Origin: Alicyclobacillaceae bacterium
GTDB taxonomy: Bacteria; Bacillota; Bacilli; Kyrpidiales; Kyrpidiaceae
Reading direction: 5' to 3'
DNA length: 64,000 bases
NCBI GenBank assembly: GCA_029961045.1
Contig: JASBVN010000021.1
Location: 1 to 64,000, forward strand
Within the stretch, counting starts at the first letter, position 1; every line of letters starts with the position of its first letter. Below the pieces are notes generated by a model, which was given only the letters and a program-made list of their open reading frames with translations, was not told where the DNA came from and searched no databases. Made by a program: the position numbers and the translations under genes. Positions 49,963 through 59,813 of the stretch are shown here, piece after piece.

Positions 49963-51942
49963 TTATGAAGCTGACAGCTCCAGGATCAAATCCCGGAGCT
50001 CGGCCGCACGTTCGAATTCGAGGGCCTTGGCCGCTTCTTTCATTTCTTTTTCGAGCCGTTTGATCAGTTTGTCGCGCTCTTCCTTCGGGAGTTGCTCGGC
50101 CTTCGGCAACACTTCGTAGACCGCCGGTTCCTCCGCCGCCTTCGTGGCTTCGATGATGTCCCGGACGGCCTTGCGTACCGTCTGCGGAACGATCCCGTGT
50201 TCTTCGTTGTACCGCATCTGTTTGGCCCTCCGCCGCTCCGTTTCGCGGATGGCGGCGGCCATCGACTCGGTGATCACATCGGCGTACATGATGACGTGTC
50301 CCTCGGCGTTCCGAGCGGCCCGCCCGATGGTCTGAATCAAAGAGCGCTCTGCGCGCAAAAACCCTTCTTTGTCGGCATCCAAGATCGCCACCAAGGACAC
50401 CTCCGGAAGGTCCAATCCCTCCCGCAACAGGTTGATGCCCACCAGCACATCGAATACGCCCAGGCGCAGGTCGCGCAACAGCGCCATCCGTTCGATGGTT
50501 TTGATGTCCGAATGGAGATAACGGACTTTGAAACCCAGCTCCTTGAGGTAATCGGTGAGATCCTCGGCCATCCGCTTGGTGAGGGTGGTCACCAGCACCC
50601 GTTCGTCCCGTTTGACCCGCTTGCGAATTTCTCCGACCAAATCGTCGATCTGACCTTTGATCGGCCGGACTTCGACTTTTGGATCCAAAAGCCCCGTGGG
50701 ACGGATGATCTGCTCCACAATCTGCTCGCTGTGTTCCAGTTCGTAAGGCCCCGGGGTCGCCGAGACGTAGATCACCTGGTGAATTTTCTTTTCGAATTCC
50801 TCAAAAGTCAACGGCCGGTTGTCCGCCGCAGACGGCAGGCGAAATCCGTGTTCGATCAGGGTGTCTTTCCGCGTTTTATCCCCGCCGTACATCCCGTGAA
50901 TCTGCGGGAGAGTCACGTGGGATTCGTCAATGATGAGCAGAAAATCGTCGGGAAAATAATCGAACAGGGTATAGGGCGGGCTTCCGGGCGCCCGGCCCTC
51001 CAGATGCCGGGAATAGTTTTCGATTCCCGGGCAAAACCCGATCTCTTGCATCATTTCCAGATCGTACAGGGTCCGCTGTTCCAGCCGCTGGGCTTCAAGC
51101 AGTTTGCCCTGAGCCCGCAATTCGGCGAGGCGTTCCTGCAATTCCTCCCGAATGCTCCGGATTGCCCGCTCAAGCCGGTCGCGGGACGTCACGTAGTGGG
51201 ACGCCGGAAAGATGGCCACGTGTTCGCGCCGCCCGATCACCTCTCCGGTGAGCACGTCGACTTCCGTGATTCGCTCGATCTCGTCGCCGAACAGTTCAAT
51301 TCGCACCGCCTGCTCGCTTCGCGACGCCGGGAATATTTCGATAACGTCTCCCCGCACGCGGAACGTACCGCGGGTGAAATTGACGTCGTTTCGTTCGTAC
51401 TGCATGTCCACCAACCGGCGCAGGATTTCCCTCCGGGACTTTTCCATCCCCACCCGCAGGGACAGGACGTGCGTGCGGTATTCCTCCGGATTTCCGAGGC
51501 CGTAAATGCTGGAAACGCTGGCGACGATAATCACGTCCCGGCGCTCAAACAAGGCGCTGGTGGCAGAATGTCGCAGCTTGTCGATTTCGTCGTTGATTTT
51601 CGCATCTTTTTCGATATAGGTATCGGTATGAGGAAGGTAGGCCTCCGGCTGGTAATAGTCGTAATAACTCACAAAATACTCCACCGCGTTGTGGGGAAAA
51701 AAGGCTTTGAATTCCGCGCACAACTGGGCAGCCAACGTTTTGTTGTGGGCGATCACCAGAGTCGGTTTGTTCACCCGGGCGATGACGTTCGCCATGGTAA
51801 ACGTCTTTCCGGAACCGGTGACCCCCAACAGGGTCTGATGCCGGTAACCTTTTTGGATCCCCTCCGTCAATTTGGCGATCGCCTCCGGCTGGTCGCCCTT
51901 GGGCTCGTAATCGCACACCAGTTGGAACTGCCCGGATACCAT
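49963..51942 (-). CDS. uvrB: Excinuclease ABC subunit B
   Basis: A 659-residue helicase-like subunit that verifies damage and recruits UvrC. Walker [16 protein letters not shown] near residue 40; the beta-hairpin [29 protein letters not shown]; motif [30 protein letters not shown]; and a C-terminal UvrC-binding coiled-coil ([20 protein letters not shown]). The ATG at 51942 follows GGAGGGGTGGAG. No uvrC is in the window. Confidence 0.98.
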   Translation of the reverse strand: MVSGQFQLVCDYEPKGDQPEAIAKLTEGIQKGYRHQTLLGVTGSGKTFTMANVIARVNKPTLVIAHNKTLAAQLCAEFKAFFPHNAVEYFVSYYDYYQPEAYLPHTDTYIEKDAKINDEIDKLRHSATSALFERRDVIIVASVSSIYGLGNPEEYRTHVLSLRVGMEKSRREILRRLVDMQYERNDVNFTRGTFRVRGDVIEIFPASRSEQAVRIELFGDEIERITEVDVLTGEVIGRREHVAIFPASHYVTSRDRLERAIRSIREELQERLAELRAQGKLLEAQRLEQRTLYDLEMMQEIGFCPGIENYSRHLEGRAPGSPPYTLFDYFPDDFLLIIDESHVTLPQIHGMYGGDKTRKDTLIEHGFRLPSAADNRPLTFEEFEKKIHQVIYVSATPGPYELEHSEQIVEQIIRPTGLLDPKVEVRPIKGQIDDLVGEIRKRVKRDERVLVTTLTKRMAEDLTDYLKELGFKVRYLHSDIKTIERMALLRDLRLGVFDVLVGINLLREGLDLPEVSLVAILDADKEGFLRAERSLIQTIGRAARNAEGHVIMYADVITESMAAAIRETERRRAKQMRYNEEHGIVPQTVRKAVRDIIEATKAAEEPAVYEVLPKAEQLPKEERDKLIKRLEKEMKEAAKALEFERAAELRDLILELSAS

Positions 51943-52028
51943 CTCCACCCCTCCATGCCCCCGGCTTCGCGGACGTTCATCCCCATTATACAATACTCCC
52001 CACCACAGGTTCTCGTCCCGGGGGCATC

Positions 52029-52058
52029 GTATGAAAACATCCCGGTTCCGGCATCATA
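52029..52058 (+). promoter_or_regulatory. Weak candidate sigma-G-type promoter of tlp
   Basis: GTATGA (52029-52034), a 17-base spacer and CATCATA (52052-52058) roughly resemble sigma-G boxes (TGAATA and CATACTA) expected for a forespore-expressed Tlp gene. The match is imperfect. Confidence 0.25.
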
Positions 52059-52103
52059 ACGCTTGGAAAGAATCCCCTGAAACAAAAGAAAGGAGGCATC
52101 GCC

Positions 52104-52361
52104 ATGACGGACGAGCGCCGGGATCCCAAACCCGACGACCGGGCGGACAACAGCGCGCGAAACATGGAAATCGCTCAAAACACGAAGGAAAATCTTCTTA
52201 AATCCCAGGAATACCTTGCGGAGCGGGGAGACTCCTTGAGCGAGGAGGAACGTCGCAACATCCTTGCCAAAAACCAACGGCGTATGGAAAGCATTCGCGG
52301 CCATATGGAGGAAGCGATGGAGGAATTAGAAGCTGCGTCCCGGCCGCCGGAAGAGCCGTGA
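52104..52361 (+). CDS. tlp: Small acid-soluble spore protein, Tlp family
   Basis: An 85-residue highly polar helical protein. KPDDRADNSARNMEIAQNTKENL and the later LSEEERRNILAKNQRRMESIRGHMEEAMEE match Tlp-type SASPs of Bacillus, which accumulate in the forespore. Start is ATG 52104 with AAAGGAGG upstream. It is about twelve residues longer than typical Tlp (insert in the middle). It is convergent with motB and indicates that the organism forms spores. Confidence 0.85.
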   Translation: MTDERRDPKPDDRADNSARNMEIAQNTKENLLKSQEYLAERGDSLSEEERRNILAKNQRRMESIRGHMEEAMEELEAASRPPEEP

Positions 52362-52444
52362 CGCTCCCCCATTTTTCTAAAGCGGCCGCTCGGCAAAACG
52401 CCCCCGTCCCGCGGCGCGGCTCCCAAAACGGCCGGCACCCCGCG

Positions 52445-53230
52445 TCAACTCCGGGGCGCCGTCCCGTCGGGGCCTACGGGGCCAGGAGGAATGGTTTTCC
52501 GCTCAATGGTGATGTTCACCCGGCGGTTGAGGGCCCGGTTGGCGTCGCTGTCGTTGGGGGCCACGGGCCTCCATTCGCCGAAACCCGTCGCGGACATTCG
52601 CCGGGGATCGATTCCCTTGGATTGGAGATATTCGAGAACCGTCAAAGCCCGGGCGGTGGACAGCTCCCAGTTCGAAGGAAATTCGGCGGTGTGAATCGGC
52701 CGATCATCGGTATGGCCTTCGATGCTCAAAGGATTGTCCACCTGGCTCAAAAAGGGCAACACGCCGTCCAGCAACTTTTTCGCTTCCGGCTTCAAATCCG
52801 CTTTGCCCGTGTCGAACAGAATCACGTCCCGCAGACTGATGAGCAGCCCGCGGGGCTTTTCCTCCACCTTGACCTGGCCCGCGACTCCCTGCTGTTGAAT
52901 GTAGGCCTGCAATTGGCGCCGGATTTGTTCCAATTGCTGCTCCTCCGCCACCTCCGCGGCGCTTTTGATGTATTGGGGGGACGGGGCGCCGGTGGGCTGC
53001 TGGGCGATCAGGCCCGTCGTCCCCATCCCCTGGAGTTGAATCTGGTTCTGGTTGAACAGCGCCTGGGACAGCGAAACAGACAGGTTCGCGAATTTCTGCA
53101 TGTCGATTTTCGACATGGCGTACATGACGACAAAAAAAATCATCAACAGGGTGATCAAGTCGGAATAGGTGATCAACCACCGTTCGTGGTTGATTTTTCC
53201 TTCCTCTTCGTACCCCTTACGCCGCTTCAC
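52445..53230 (-). CDS. motB: Flagellar motor stator protein MotB
   Basis: A 261-residue stator subunit. One N-terminal membrane helix contains the proton- (or sodium-) carrying Asp (TYSDLITLLMIFFVVMYAM); a linker precedes a C-terminal OmpA-type peptidoglycan-binding domain (VILFDTGKADLKPEAKKLL, then LSIEGHTDDRPIH and LSTARALTVLEYLQSKGI). The GTG at 53230 has AAGGAGG six bases upstream and overlaps the motA stop. No other flagellar genes lie here. Ion type cannot be judged. Confidence 0.93.
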   Translation of the reverse strand: MKRRKGYEEEGKINHERWLITYSDLITLLMIFFVVMYAMSKIDMQKFANLSVSLSQALFNQNQIQLQGMGTTGLIAQQPTGAPSPQYIKSAAEVAEEQQLEQIRRQLQAYIQQQGVAGQVKVEEKPRGLLISLRDVILFDTGKADLKPEAKKLLDGVLPFLSQVDNPLSIEGHTDDRPIHTAEFPSNWELSTARALTVLEYLQSKGIDPRRMSATGFGEWRPVAPNDSDANRALNRRVNITIERKTIPPGPVGPDGTAPRS

Positions 53231-54008
53231 GGGCCTCCTCCTTTCCTGCATCCGCCTCGCGCCATTTCGGCGGCAGGAAGGCCTTCAGCTTCTGCCCGAG
53301 CAGGTTCGGGTTCTCCCCGGCCTGGATCGAGAGGACGCCCTCGATGATCAGCTCGCGGATCATGATCTCTTCGCGACTCCGCAGCTTCAGCTTGGTCGCA
53401 ATGGGAAAGTAGATCAAGTTCGCCGTGGCCACTCCGTACAACGTGGCGATGAAGGCGGTGGCGATCAAGGGGCCGAGGGTTTCGACGTTCGTCAAATTGC
53501 CGAGGACGTGAACGAGCCCCATGACCGTGCCCAAGATGCCCATCGTCGGCGCGTAACCGCCCGCCGCTTCAAATATGGCGATTCCTTGGCGGTGCCGCTG
53601 TTCCTGGAAGTGGACGTCCGTTTCCAACATGGTGCGAACCAGTTCCGGATCGACGCCGTCCACGATCAATTGAATGCCCTGTTTCAGAAAGGCGTCGTCG
53701 TACTGTTCGATGCGGTCCTCCAGCGCCAACAGCCCCTCTTTCCGGGCCGTGGCGGCCAATTCCACCATGTCGCGGATCAGTTTGTGGGGATCCGGACTTT
53801 TTCCGGCGAAGGCAATTTTCAACAGGACGGGGATTGAGCGGATCTGCTCCTTGGAAAGCCCCACTGCGGTCGCCGCGAACGTGCCGCCGAAGACGATCAA
53901 TGCGGCGGTGCCCTGAAGGAGGGCGTGAACCTCCCCCCCTTCCAAGACAAAGGCCACCACCAAGGCCCCGATTCCGAAGATCATCCCCAGCACCGACGCC
54001 AAATCCAT
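53217..54008 (-). CDS. motA: Flagellar motor stator protein MotA
   Basis: A 263-residue membrane subunit with four helices. TMGILGTVMGLVHVLGNL and ATAFIATLYGVATANLIYFP are the conserved ion-channel helices; the large cytosolic loop between helices 2 and 3 has the charged residues that contact the rotor. ATG 54008 follows GGAGGTGA; the GTG at 54020 lies inside that ribosome site. It forms the stator with MotB, encoded immediately downstream. Confidence 0.94.
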   Translation of the reverse strand: MDLASVLGMIFGIGALVVAFVLEGGEVHALLQGTAALIVFGGTFAATAVGLSKEQIRSIPVLLKIAFAGKSPDPHKLIRDMVELAATARKEGLLALEDRIEQYDDAFLKQGIQLIVDGVDPELVRTMLETDVHFQEQRHRQGIAIFEAAGGYAPTMGILGTVMGLVHVLGNLTNVETLGPLIATAFIATLYGVATANLIYFPIATKLKLRSREEIMIRELIIEGVLSIQAGENPNLLGQKLKAFLPPKWREADAGKEEAREAA

Positions 54009-54009
54009 A

Positions 54010-55290
54010 TTATGCGTCACCTCCGACCCGTCTCGAACCAGTTCGCGCGCGCCCGCTCAACAGGCGGCGCAGGGCTTGAATCCATGCCACCCCCTGGACC
54101 GCGGGACGCCGGGCGAATCCGACGTCGTCCGGGCCCGGGGATGGAATGATCCCCAGCAGGTGCGGTTCACCGGCGAACCGGGAACGCGAGCAGAGTTTCG
54201 TCTCTCCCCGGTCGTCCCGGACCTCCAGCCGCACGTAGGCAGGATGCTCCCGCAAAGCCTCGTAAAGCGCTTCCGGCGAATCGACGGCCCGGCCGTTTGC
54301 GGCGAGGATGGTATCTCCGGAGCGAATGCCCATCTCCTCGGCCGGAGTGCGCGGCACCACAGCCAAGACTTGCACACCACGCCCCTGCTGCACAAATCGG
54401 GGTGCACCTTCCGACTCTTCCCGCAATTCTCGGTCGATCATCCATTCGTGGGCCAGGGGAGCAAACAGCACCGGAAGCCACGTCAAGAAGGGAAGCTCCA
54501 TCGCCGCCAGGGACAGCGCCAGCAGCGCCGTACTGTATCCCAACAAAGCGGCGGCCGTGCGCCCCGCCCGCCTCCCCGGCGAATGGCGGACCGCCAGCCC
54601 CGCATACCCCAACACGGCCGGCATAGGGGCGAGGAGCAACCCCGGCCCGGCCCAAGGGAACAAATAAGGAGGTGCGGCGCCGCCAAAACCCGTTCCCTCG
54701 ACCCAGACCACCAGGGGGACGACCCAGAACTGCTGGAGGAGAAAGCCCCCCACCGCTTTGCCCCGGCGGCCGATCACCGCCGCCGGCATCGGGTCCCGGG
54801 CGCCGTGTACCCGCACAAGCAACGCCTCTGCCAGGTGGAGCACGGCGACCGTGGCCATCAGGGAAGGGATCTGCAGGTGGGTGAAGGAATACCAGAAACC
54901 CCGAACCCCGGCCGGAACGGCCTCTCCCGGAACCAGCCGGGCCAAAAGGCTGAGCAGTCCCACGAGCCCGCCCCCGTAGGCGAAACAAAAGAAGCGAATC
55001 CGCCACAGGGCCAGGAGCAACGCGGCCGCCCAGGCGTAAGTCAGGGCGTCGAGGTCCAGCGGAATCTGCAAGCCGATCAGCAAAACCGTCGCCGCCAGTC
55101 CTGCGGGAATTCCCGCCGCCTGGGCGGCCAACCACCGCCTCCACGGATCGTGGAGCTTCACCCCGTAAAACGACCGCTCCAGCTTCACCCGGCGGACATA
55201 CATCCACAGGGCCAGGGCCGCCGCCGCATAATAGAGGGGTTGTGTCCAGACCGAGAGGAACTGCACCGCAACCTGGCCCCAGAAGGTCAC
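54010..55290 (-). CDS. MinJ-like polytopic membrane protein with PDZ domain
   Basis: A 426-residue protein: about eight membrane helices (residues 1-280), then a PDZ domain at about 320-400 (VVPRTPAEEMGIRSGDTILAANGRAV). This layout and the position beside ctpB match Bacillus MinJ, which links DivIVA to MinCD at division sites. Identity is by architecture and neighbours only. GTG 55290 follows GGGGG. It ends two bases before motA starts. Confidence 0.75.
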   Translation of the reverse strand: MTFWGQVAVQFLSVWTQPLYYAAAALALWMYVRRVKLERSFYGVKLHDPWRRWLAAQAAGIPAGLAATVLLIGLQIPLDLDALTYAWAAALLLALWRIRFFCFAYGGGLVGLLSLLARLVPGEAVPAGVRGFWYSFTHLQIPSLMATVAVLHLAEALLVRVHGARDPMPAAVIGRRGKAVGGFLLQQFWVVPLVVWVEGTGFGGAAPPYLFPWAGPGLLLAPMPAVLGYAGLAVRHSPGRRAGRTAAALLGYSTALLALSLAAMELPFLTWLPVLFAPLAHEWMIDRELREESEGAPRFVQQGRGVQVLAVVPRTPAEEMGIRSGDTILAANGRAVDSPEALYEALREHPAYVRLEVRDDRGETKLCSRSRFAGEPHLLGIIPSPGPDDVGFARRPAVQGVAWIQALRRLLSGRARTGSRRVGGDA

Positions 55291-55310
55291 CCGCCCATCC
55301 CCCTTCGGAT

Positions 55311-55341
55311 AACAAAAACCCCTGCAGAGATCTCTGCAGGG
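55311..55341 (-). terminator. Rho-independent terminator downstream of ctpB
   Basis: A perfect palindrome (arms CCCTGCAGAGA and TCTCTGCAGGG, 55320-55341) is followed on the minus strand by GTTTTTGTT. It lies 58 bases after the ctpB stop and before the MinJ-like gene. Confidence 0.8.
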
Positions 55342-55398
55342 TATAAATTCGACAGGGCGCCCGCCGTTCCCTCCCCTTCCGCCGGGCGGCCGATCCGT

Positions 55399-56817
55399 TT
55401 ATTTCAAAAGCGTCTTCATCACCCGCACCGCGGTCTGCAGCACCGGATCGGTTTCCTTTTCCTTCGCGAGAATCGCTTCATTGAGCGCGGCGGCCGACGC
55501 CGAATCGAGGGTCCCCGTCGGCGCCAATCCCTTCGCCCTCTGGAACGCCCGCAGGGCCTCCGCCGTGCCGGCGCTGAAATACCCGTCGAGCCGCCCCGGC
55601 GGAAAGCCGAGAGCATCCAAGAAATATTGCATGATCTTCACCGATGTGTCCGTCGTGTCCGGTTCCAGCACCTTCGTCGCCGACAAAGGCGGCAGCTTCC
55701 AAAAGTAAGGAAGTTCCACCGGATAATCCGGCTGAATCCCCGTCCGGTGAATCCAGTGCCCTTCCGGAGTCAGCCATTTGGCCGTGGTGTATTTCAGATT
55801 GCTTCCGTCGGGAAAATTGAGTTCCGTCTGAACCGTCCCCTTGCCGAAGGACTTCTCGCCCACCAAAGGATAGTGTCCGGACTCCTTCAGCGCAGCCGCC
55901 AGAATCTCCGCCGCGCTGGCGCTGCCGGAGTCGATCAAGGCCACCACCGGGAACTGGGCTTGATCCAGAGTCGAATGCTGGACCGTCTTCCGGCCGGTGC
56001 GGTCTTCCACCTGTACGATGACCCCTTTATTGGGGATCAACTGGTTGGCGATCTCGATACAGGTCTCCAAGTACCCGCCCGGATTCCCGCGCAGGTCGAG
56101 AATCAATCCCCTCATGCCTTGGGCTTTGAGTTTGTCGAGGGCCGAGCGGAATTCCTTTCCCGTGTTTTCGTTGAACTGGCTGATGGCGATGCGCCCGATG
56201 CCGTCGGCTAACATCGAGGACTCGACGGTGGTCAGGGGAATGGTATCCCTCACGACCCGGATGCGCAGAATCTCCTTCACCCCGGGGCGCTGAATCTCCA
56301 AATCAGCCGTCGTCCCCTTTTTGCCGCGGATGAGAAGCACGGCCTCGTTGACGCTCAATCCTTGAAGGCTTTTTCCATTCACCGACAAAATCTGATCATT
56401 GGCCCGAAGGCCGGCCTTTTCCGCGGGGGATCCCTTGATCGGAGCCACGACGATGATATGGCCGTTCTCCGATTTGACTTCCGCCCCGATGCCTTCGAAG
56501 GACGAACCGAGGGATTCGTGGAATTGTTGGGCCGTATTCCGGTCCATATAGCTAGAAAACGGGTCGTCCAGCGCCTGAACCATGCCGGCGATCGCGCCGT
56601 CCACCAGCTTGGTGCCGTCTACGGCAAGGTAGTACTGCCCTTTAAGGGTCTGGTACGAACGAATCAGTTTCTGAAATTCGGCCCGATCCGCCGGGGTCAT
56701 CGGCACACCGAAATCGACGAGCTCCCCGCGCCACTGGAGCACGCCGTAGGTCCCGGCGCTCCCGACCGCCAAAGCAAAAACGACGGCGATCACAAGGGTC
56801 CGGAGCTTGACCTGCAT
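55399..56817 (-). CDS. ctpB: S41 family carboxy-terminal protease CtpB
   Basis: A 472-residue exported serine protease. One membrane anchor (about residues 7-25), a PDZ domain (IIVVAPIKGSPAEKAGLRANDQILSVNG), the S41 core with catalytic Ser in DSGSASAAEIL and Lys in GEKSFGKGTVQ, and a C-terminal peptidoglycan-binding domain (LDALGFPPGRLDGYFSAGTAEALRAFQ). In Bacillus CtpB helps activate pro-sigma-K in sporulation. I chose ATG 56817 over GTG 56832 by spacing to AGAGGTGG. It lies downstream of the PcsB-like gene. Confidence 0.9.
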   Translation of the reverse strand: MQVKLRTLVIAVVFALAVGSAGTYGVLQWRGELVDFGVPMTPADRAEFQKLIRSYQTLKGQYYLAVDGTKLVDGAIAGMVQALDDPFSSYMDRNTAQQFHESLGSSFEGIGAEVKSENGHIIVVAPIKGSPAEKAGLRANDQILSVNGKSLQGLSVNEAVLLIRGKKGTTADLEIQRPGVKEILRIRVVRDTIPLTTVESSMLADGIGRIAISQFNENTGKEFRSALDKLKAQGMRGLILDLRGNPGGYLETCIEIANQLIPNKGVIVQVEDRTGRKTVQHSTLDQAQFPVVALIDSGSASAAEILAAALKESGHYPLVGEKSFGKGTVQTELNFPDGSNLKYTTAKWLTPEGHWIHRTGIQPDYPVELPYFWKLPPLSATKVLEPDTTDTSVKIMQYFLDALGFPPGRLDGYFSAGTAEALRAFQRAKGLAPTGTLDSASAAALNEAILAKEKETDPVLQTAVRVMKTLLK

Positions 56818-56912
56818 GAAAGGCAGCACCACCTCTGTCGATTGTGCGGCGTCTTGCGGAAAACCGCCCCAATATGTATCTTGGCCAAAGATGGCAATTC
56901 ACGCAAGTAGGT

Positions 56913-58085
56913 CTACCGGAGATACGGCATGGGATTGACGGGCACTCCGTCTTTATAAACGCCAAAATGCAGGTGGGGACCCGTCGACCGGCCCGTACTG
57001 CCCACCTTGGCGATCACCTGTCCTCGCCGCACCGGTTGACCTTGGGCGACGAGCAGACCTCCGTCCAGGATATGGCCGTACAGCGTCCAGAGGTTGCTTC
57101 CGTGATCGATGATGATGCAGTTGCCGAACCCGGTCACCTGACCCGAGACGATCACCGTGCCGTCTTCGGCGGCGACGATCGGCGTCCCCGCCGGCGCCGG
57201 AATGTCGATTCCGTTGTGACCCGCCGGCTTGCCGTTGATCGGGTCCACCCGCCACCCAAAACCGGACGAAATGCCCGCATATCCGGGGACCGGCCACAAA
57301 AAGCGGCCGCTTCCCCGGTAGACGCTTTTTTGCCGGTTGAGTTGAAAAATCTGCTGGATGAACCGCTGCTCCGCCTCGGCCTCTTCCTGGTCCAACTTCC
57401 GCTTCAACTGGGCATCGCGGTCCAATTGAGCCAGGCGCACCCGCTTTTCTTCCCGGGCGCGGTCGAGTTCCTCCTTGGCCCGTTGCTGTTCGTCCAACAC
57501 CCCATTGAGTCTCGCCCATTCCGCCGCCAGAGCTTTCCGTTTCTCCTCCAGAGCATCCCGGTCCGCCCGGAGATTCCGGAGCATTTCCCGGTCGTGCCGC
57601 GCGATGCGCTCCATGGTGTACAGCCTGTCGACAAAATCGGAAAATGAAGTGGCGGAGAGCAAAACGTCCAACCACTGGATTTCTCCGCCTTCGTACATCG
57701 CCCGAACCCGGGATTTAAACGCTTCGTTGCGCACCCGAACCCGCTGTTCGGCCGCCGCCACCGCCTCTTGGGCTCGCCGCACCGCCTCTTCGGCACTTTT
57801 CACCTGGCCGGCGAGATGTTCCAATTGCCGGGCGGCGCTTGCCGATTTGGCATCCAAATCGTCGAGGACCTGAAGGGTCGTGGCCCGCTCCGCCACGATG
57901 GCCTGAATCTCCTTTTGCAGTTCCGCCCTTTTGGCCCTCGATTGTTCCATTTTTTGTTGAAGTTGTTTCAATTGCTGGTCGATGTCATCCACCGGCTCGG
58001 CCAGTGCCGCAGAAGGCGGGGCCGCCAGCGCGGCGACGAGCAGAGAGCCGGCAACCGCCGCTTTCCATTGCCCTTTGTTCACCAT
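56913..58085 (-). CDS. PcsB/EnvC-like M23 peptidase with coiled coil
   Basis: A 390-residue secreted cell-wall hydrolase or its activator. A Sec signal peptide (hydrophobic about residues 8-27, cleavage near ALA-E) precedes a long coiled coil (about 35-250). A C-terminal M23 domain contains HNGIDIPAPAGTPIVAAEDG, IIIDHGSNLWTLYGH and GPHLHFGVY; the zinc ligands look intact, so it is likely active. It lies directly downstream of ftsX on the same strand; such proteins are usually gated by FtsEX. Confidence 0.9.
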   Translation of the reverse strand: MVNKGQWKAAVAGSLLVAALAAPPSAALAEPVDDIDQQLKQLQQKMEQSRAKRAELQKEIQAIVAERATTLQVLDDLDAKSASAARQLEHLAGQVKSAEEAVRRAQEAVAAAEQRVRVRNEAFKSRVRAMYEGGEIQWLDVLLSATSFSDFVDRLYTMERIARHDREMLRNLRADRDALEEKRKALAAEWARLNGVLDEQQRAKEELDRAREEKRVRLAQLDRDAQLKRKLDQEEAEAEQRFIQQIFQLNRQKSVYRGSGRFLWPVPGYAGISSGFGWRVDPINGKPAGHNGIDIPAPAGTPIVAAEDGTVIVSGQVTGFGNCIIIDHGSNLWTLYGHILDGGLLVAQGQPVRRGQVIAKVGSTGRSTGPHLHFGVYKDGVPVNPMPYLR

Positions 58086-58121
58086 GGCGCCCCTCCCAGC
58101 TCCACGTCCGGGCCTGCCGCC

Positions 58122-59006
58122 TCACACTTTCAAGAACCGGCGCATGGAGACAAGGCTTCCCCACATGCCGATGAACGCCCCCACGCCCAACAACAGAGCG
58201 GTCACCTGCTCAGCCAGCGGATGGAGCGGAACAAGCTGAAAATAGTAAAATCCCGGCACCGCCCGGACGAGGTAATGATATCCGATGATGATGACGGCAA
58301 TGGGGATCACCGCTCCGATCGCCCCCATCAAGACGCCCTCGATAAAGAACGGCCACCGGATAAACCCGTTGGTCGCCCCCACCAATTTCATGATCTCGAT
58401 CTCCCGCCTCCGGGCAAAAATCGTCAACTTGATGGTGTTGGAGATCAGGAACATCGCCGTAAAGAGCAAGCCGACGATGAAGATCAACCCCACGTCCCGA
58501 ATGATCCGCGTCACCTGAAACAGCCGCTCGACGGTATCCTTCGCATACCGGACCGAATCCACCTGGGGCCATTTCTCGATCTGAGCGGCCACCGCCGACG
58601 TCATGCGGGGATCCGCCGCTTGGACCACGAATTTGTCGGGCAACGGGTTTTCTTTTTCCAATCCCTCGAGCAAATTGCCGTTTTCCTTCCAGGACGCCTT
58701 CAGGTTTTCCAGCCCCTCATCTTTGGAGACGAACACCACCGACTTCACGTCGGGCATCGCCGACAGGCGCGCCTGGAGCTCCCGAATCTGATCCGCCGTC
58801 GTCCCGTCCTTAAGAATGACATTCATTTGCACTTGTTCCTCGACCTGTTTCGACAGGTGCTCGACGTTCCACGCCATCACCACAAACACGCCCAACAACA
58901 GCAACGTCACCGTCACCGCGCTGATGGAAGCGACCGTCATCCACCCGTTCCGCCCGAGGTTGCGCACCCCTTCGCGGCAGTGACGCACCAGGGTCCGCAC
59001 TTTCAT
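58122..59006 (-). CDS. ftsX: Cell division ABC transporter permease FtsX
   Basis: A 294-residue four-helix permease-like protein. The first helix (about residues 21-43) is followed by a large extracytoplasmic domain (QVEEQVQMNVILKDGTTADQI) and three more helices (about 175-285). The cytosolic loop with ARRREIEIMKLVGATNGFI is the FtsE coupling segment. ATG 59006 overlaps the ftsE stop (ATGA). With FtsE it should control the adjacent M23 protein outside the membrane. Confidence 0.95.
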   Translation of the reverse strand: MKVRTLVRHCREGVRNLGRNGWMTVASISAVTVTLLLLGVFVVMAWNVEHLSKQVEEQVQMNVILKDGTTADQIRELQARLSAMPDVKSVVFVSKDEGLENLKASWKENGNLLEGLEKENPLPDKFVVQAADPRMTSAVAAQIEKWPQVDSVRYAKDTVERLFQVTRIIRDVGLIFIVGLLFTAMFLISNTIKLTIFARRREIEIMKLVGATNGFIRWPFFIEGVLMGAIGAVIPIAVIIIGYHYLVRAVPGFYYFQLVPLHPLAEQVTALLLGVGAFIGMWGSLVSMRRFLKV

Positions 59007-59683
59007 AAGCCGTAGACCCCCCGCTCCTCGTCGCGGACGATCCGCCCGTTTTCCATGGCGATCACCCGCTTCTTGCGCGTATTGACAATGTCGCGGTTGT
59101 GAGTGGCCATCACCACCGTCGTCCCGCGGTGGTTGATTTGCTCCAAGAGATGGACAATTTCCCAAGACGTTTCCGGATCGAGGTTGCCGGTGGGCTCGTC
59201 CGCAATCAGGACCAGGGGGTTGTTGACCAAGGCTCTGGCCACCGCCACCCGCTGTTGTTCCCCACCGGACAATTCGCTCGGTTTGGCGTTCATCTTGTGT
59301 TGAAGGCCGACCAGTTCCATCACCTCGGCCACTCTCCGGCGGATCTGGCGACGGGGCATTTCGATCACTTCCAAGGCAAAGGCGACGTTTTCCCCCGCCG
59401 TCAGTTGCGGTAGGAGTTTGAAATCTTGGAAGACAACGCCGATGCTGCGCCGCATGTACGGGATCTGTCGCTCTCGCAACCGATCGATGTTGAACCCGTT
59501 GATGAAAATCTGGCCCTTCGTCGGTTTTTCCTCCCGGTACATGAGCTTGACAAACGTCGACTTGCCGGCGCCGCTCGGCCCGACCACGTAGACGAACTCC
59601 CCGCGGTCGATCTTGACGTCGATGCCCTGGAGAGCCGTCGCTCCGTTGGGGTATGTCTTCCAGACATCGTACATCTCAATCAT
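59003..59683 (-). CDS. ftsE: Cell division ATP-binding protein FtsE
   Basis: A 226-residue ABC ATPase. Walker A GPSGAGKST, Q-loop FQDFKLLPQLTAGENV, signature LSGGEQQRVAVARAL, Walker B VLIADEPTGNLDP and the switch His ATHNRDIV are all present. I prefer ATG 59683, which aligns with Bacillus FtsE (IEMxxVxKxYPNG); GTG 59698 has the better ribosome-site spacing. Upstream are two tandem terminators, so its promoter should lie between 59690 and 59760, where none was convincing. Confidence 0.95.
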   Translation of the reverse strand: MIEMYDVWKTYPNGATALQGIDVKIDRGEFVYVVGPSGAGKSTFVKLMYREEKPTKGQIFINGFNIDRLRERQIPYMRRSIGVVFQDFKLLPQLTAGENVAFALEVIEMPRRQIRRRVAEVMELVGLQHKMNAKPSELSGGEQQRVAVARALVNNPLVLIADEPTGNLDPETSWEIVHLLEQINHRGTTVVMATHNRDIVNTRKKRVIAMENGRIVRDEERGVYGL

Positions 59684-59761
59684 GAGCCCGATGTACACCC
59701 TCCCCTCCGATTCCGCCGCTCGATGCGAGGATTGTCATCTTGTAGTTCGACATCCAACAGC

Positions 59762-59795
59762 AAAAATCCTGTCCGTCCCTCCGGCGGGCGGACAG
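59762..59795 (-). terminator. Terminator-like hairpin upstream of ftsE
   Basis: On the minus strand, a 10-bp stem with one mismatch (arms 59786-59795 and 59769-59778, 7-base loop) is followed by GATTTTTG. It lies about 80 bases before ftsE. It is a second terminator for the small upstream gene or an attenuator for ftsEX. Confidence 0.5.
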
Positions 59796-59813
59796 GAATC
59801 GACAGGCAACCGG

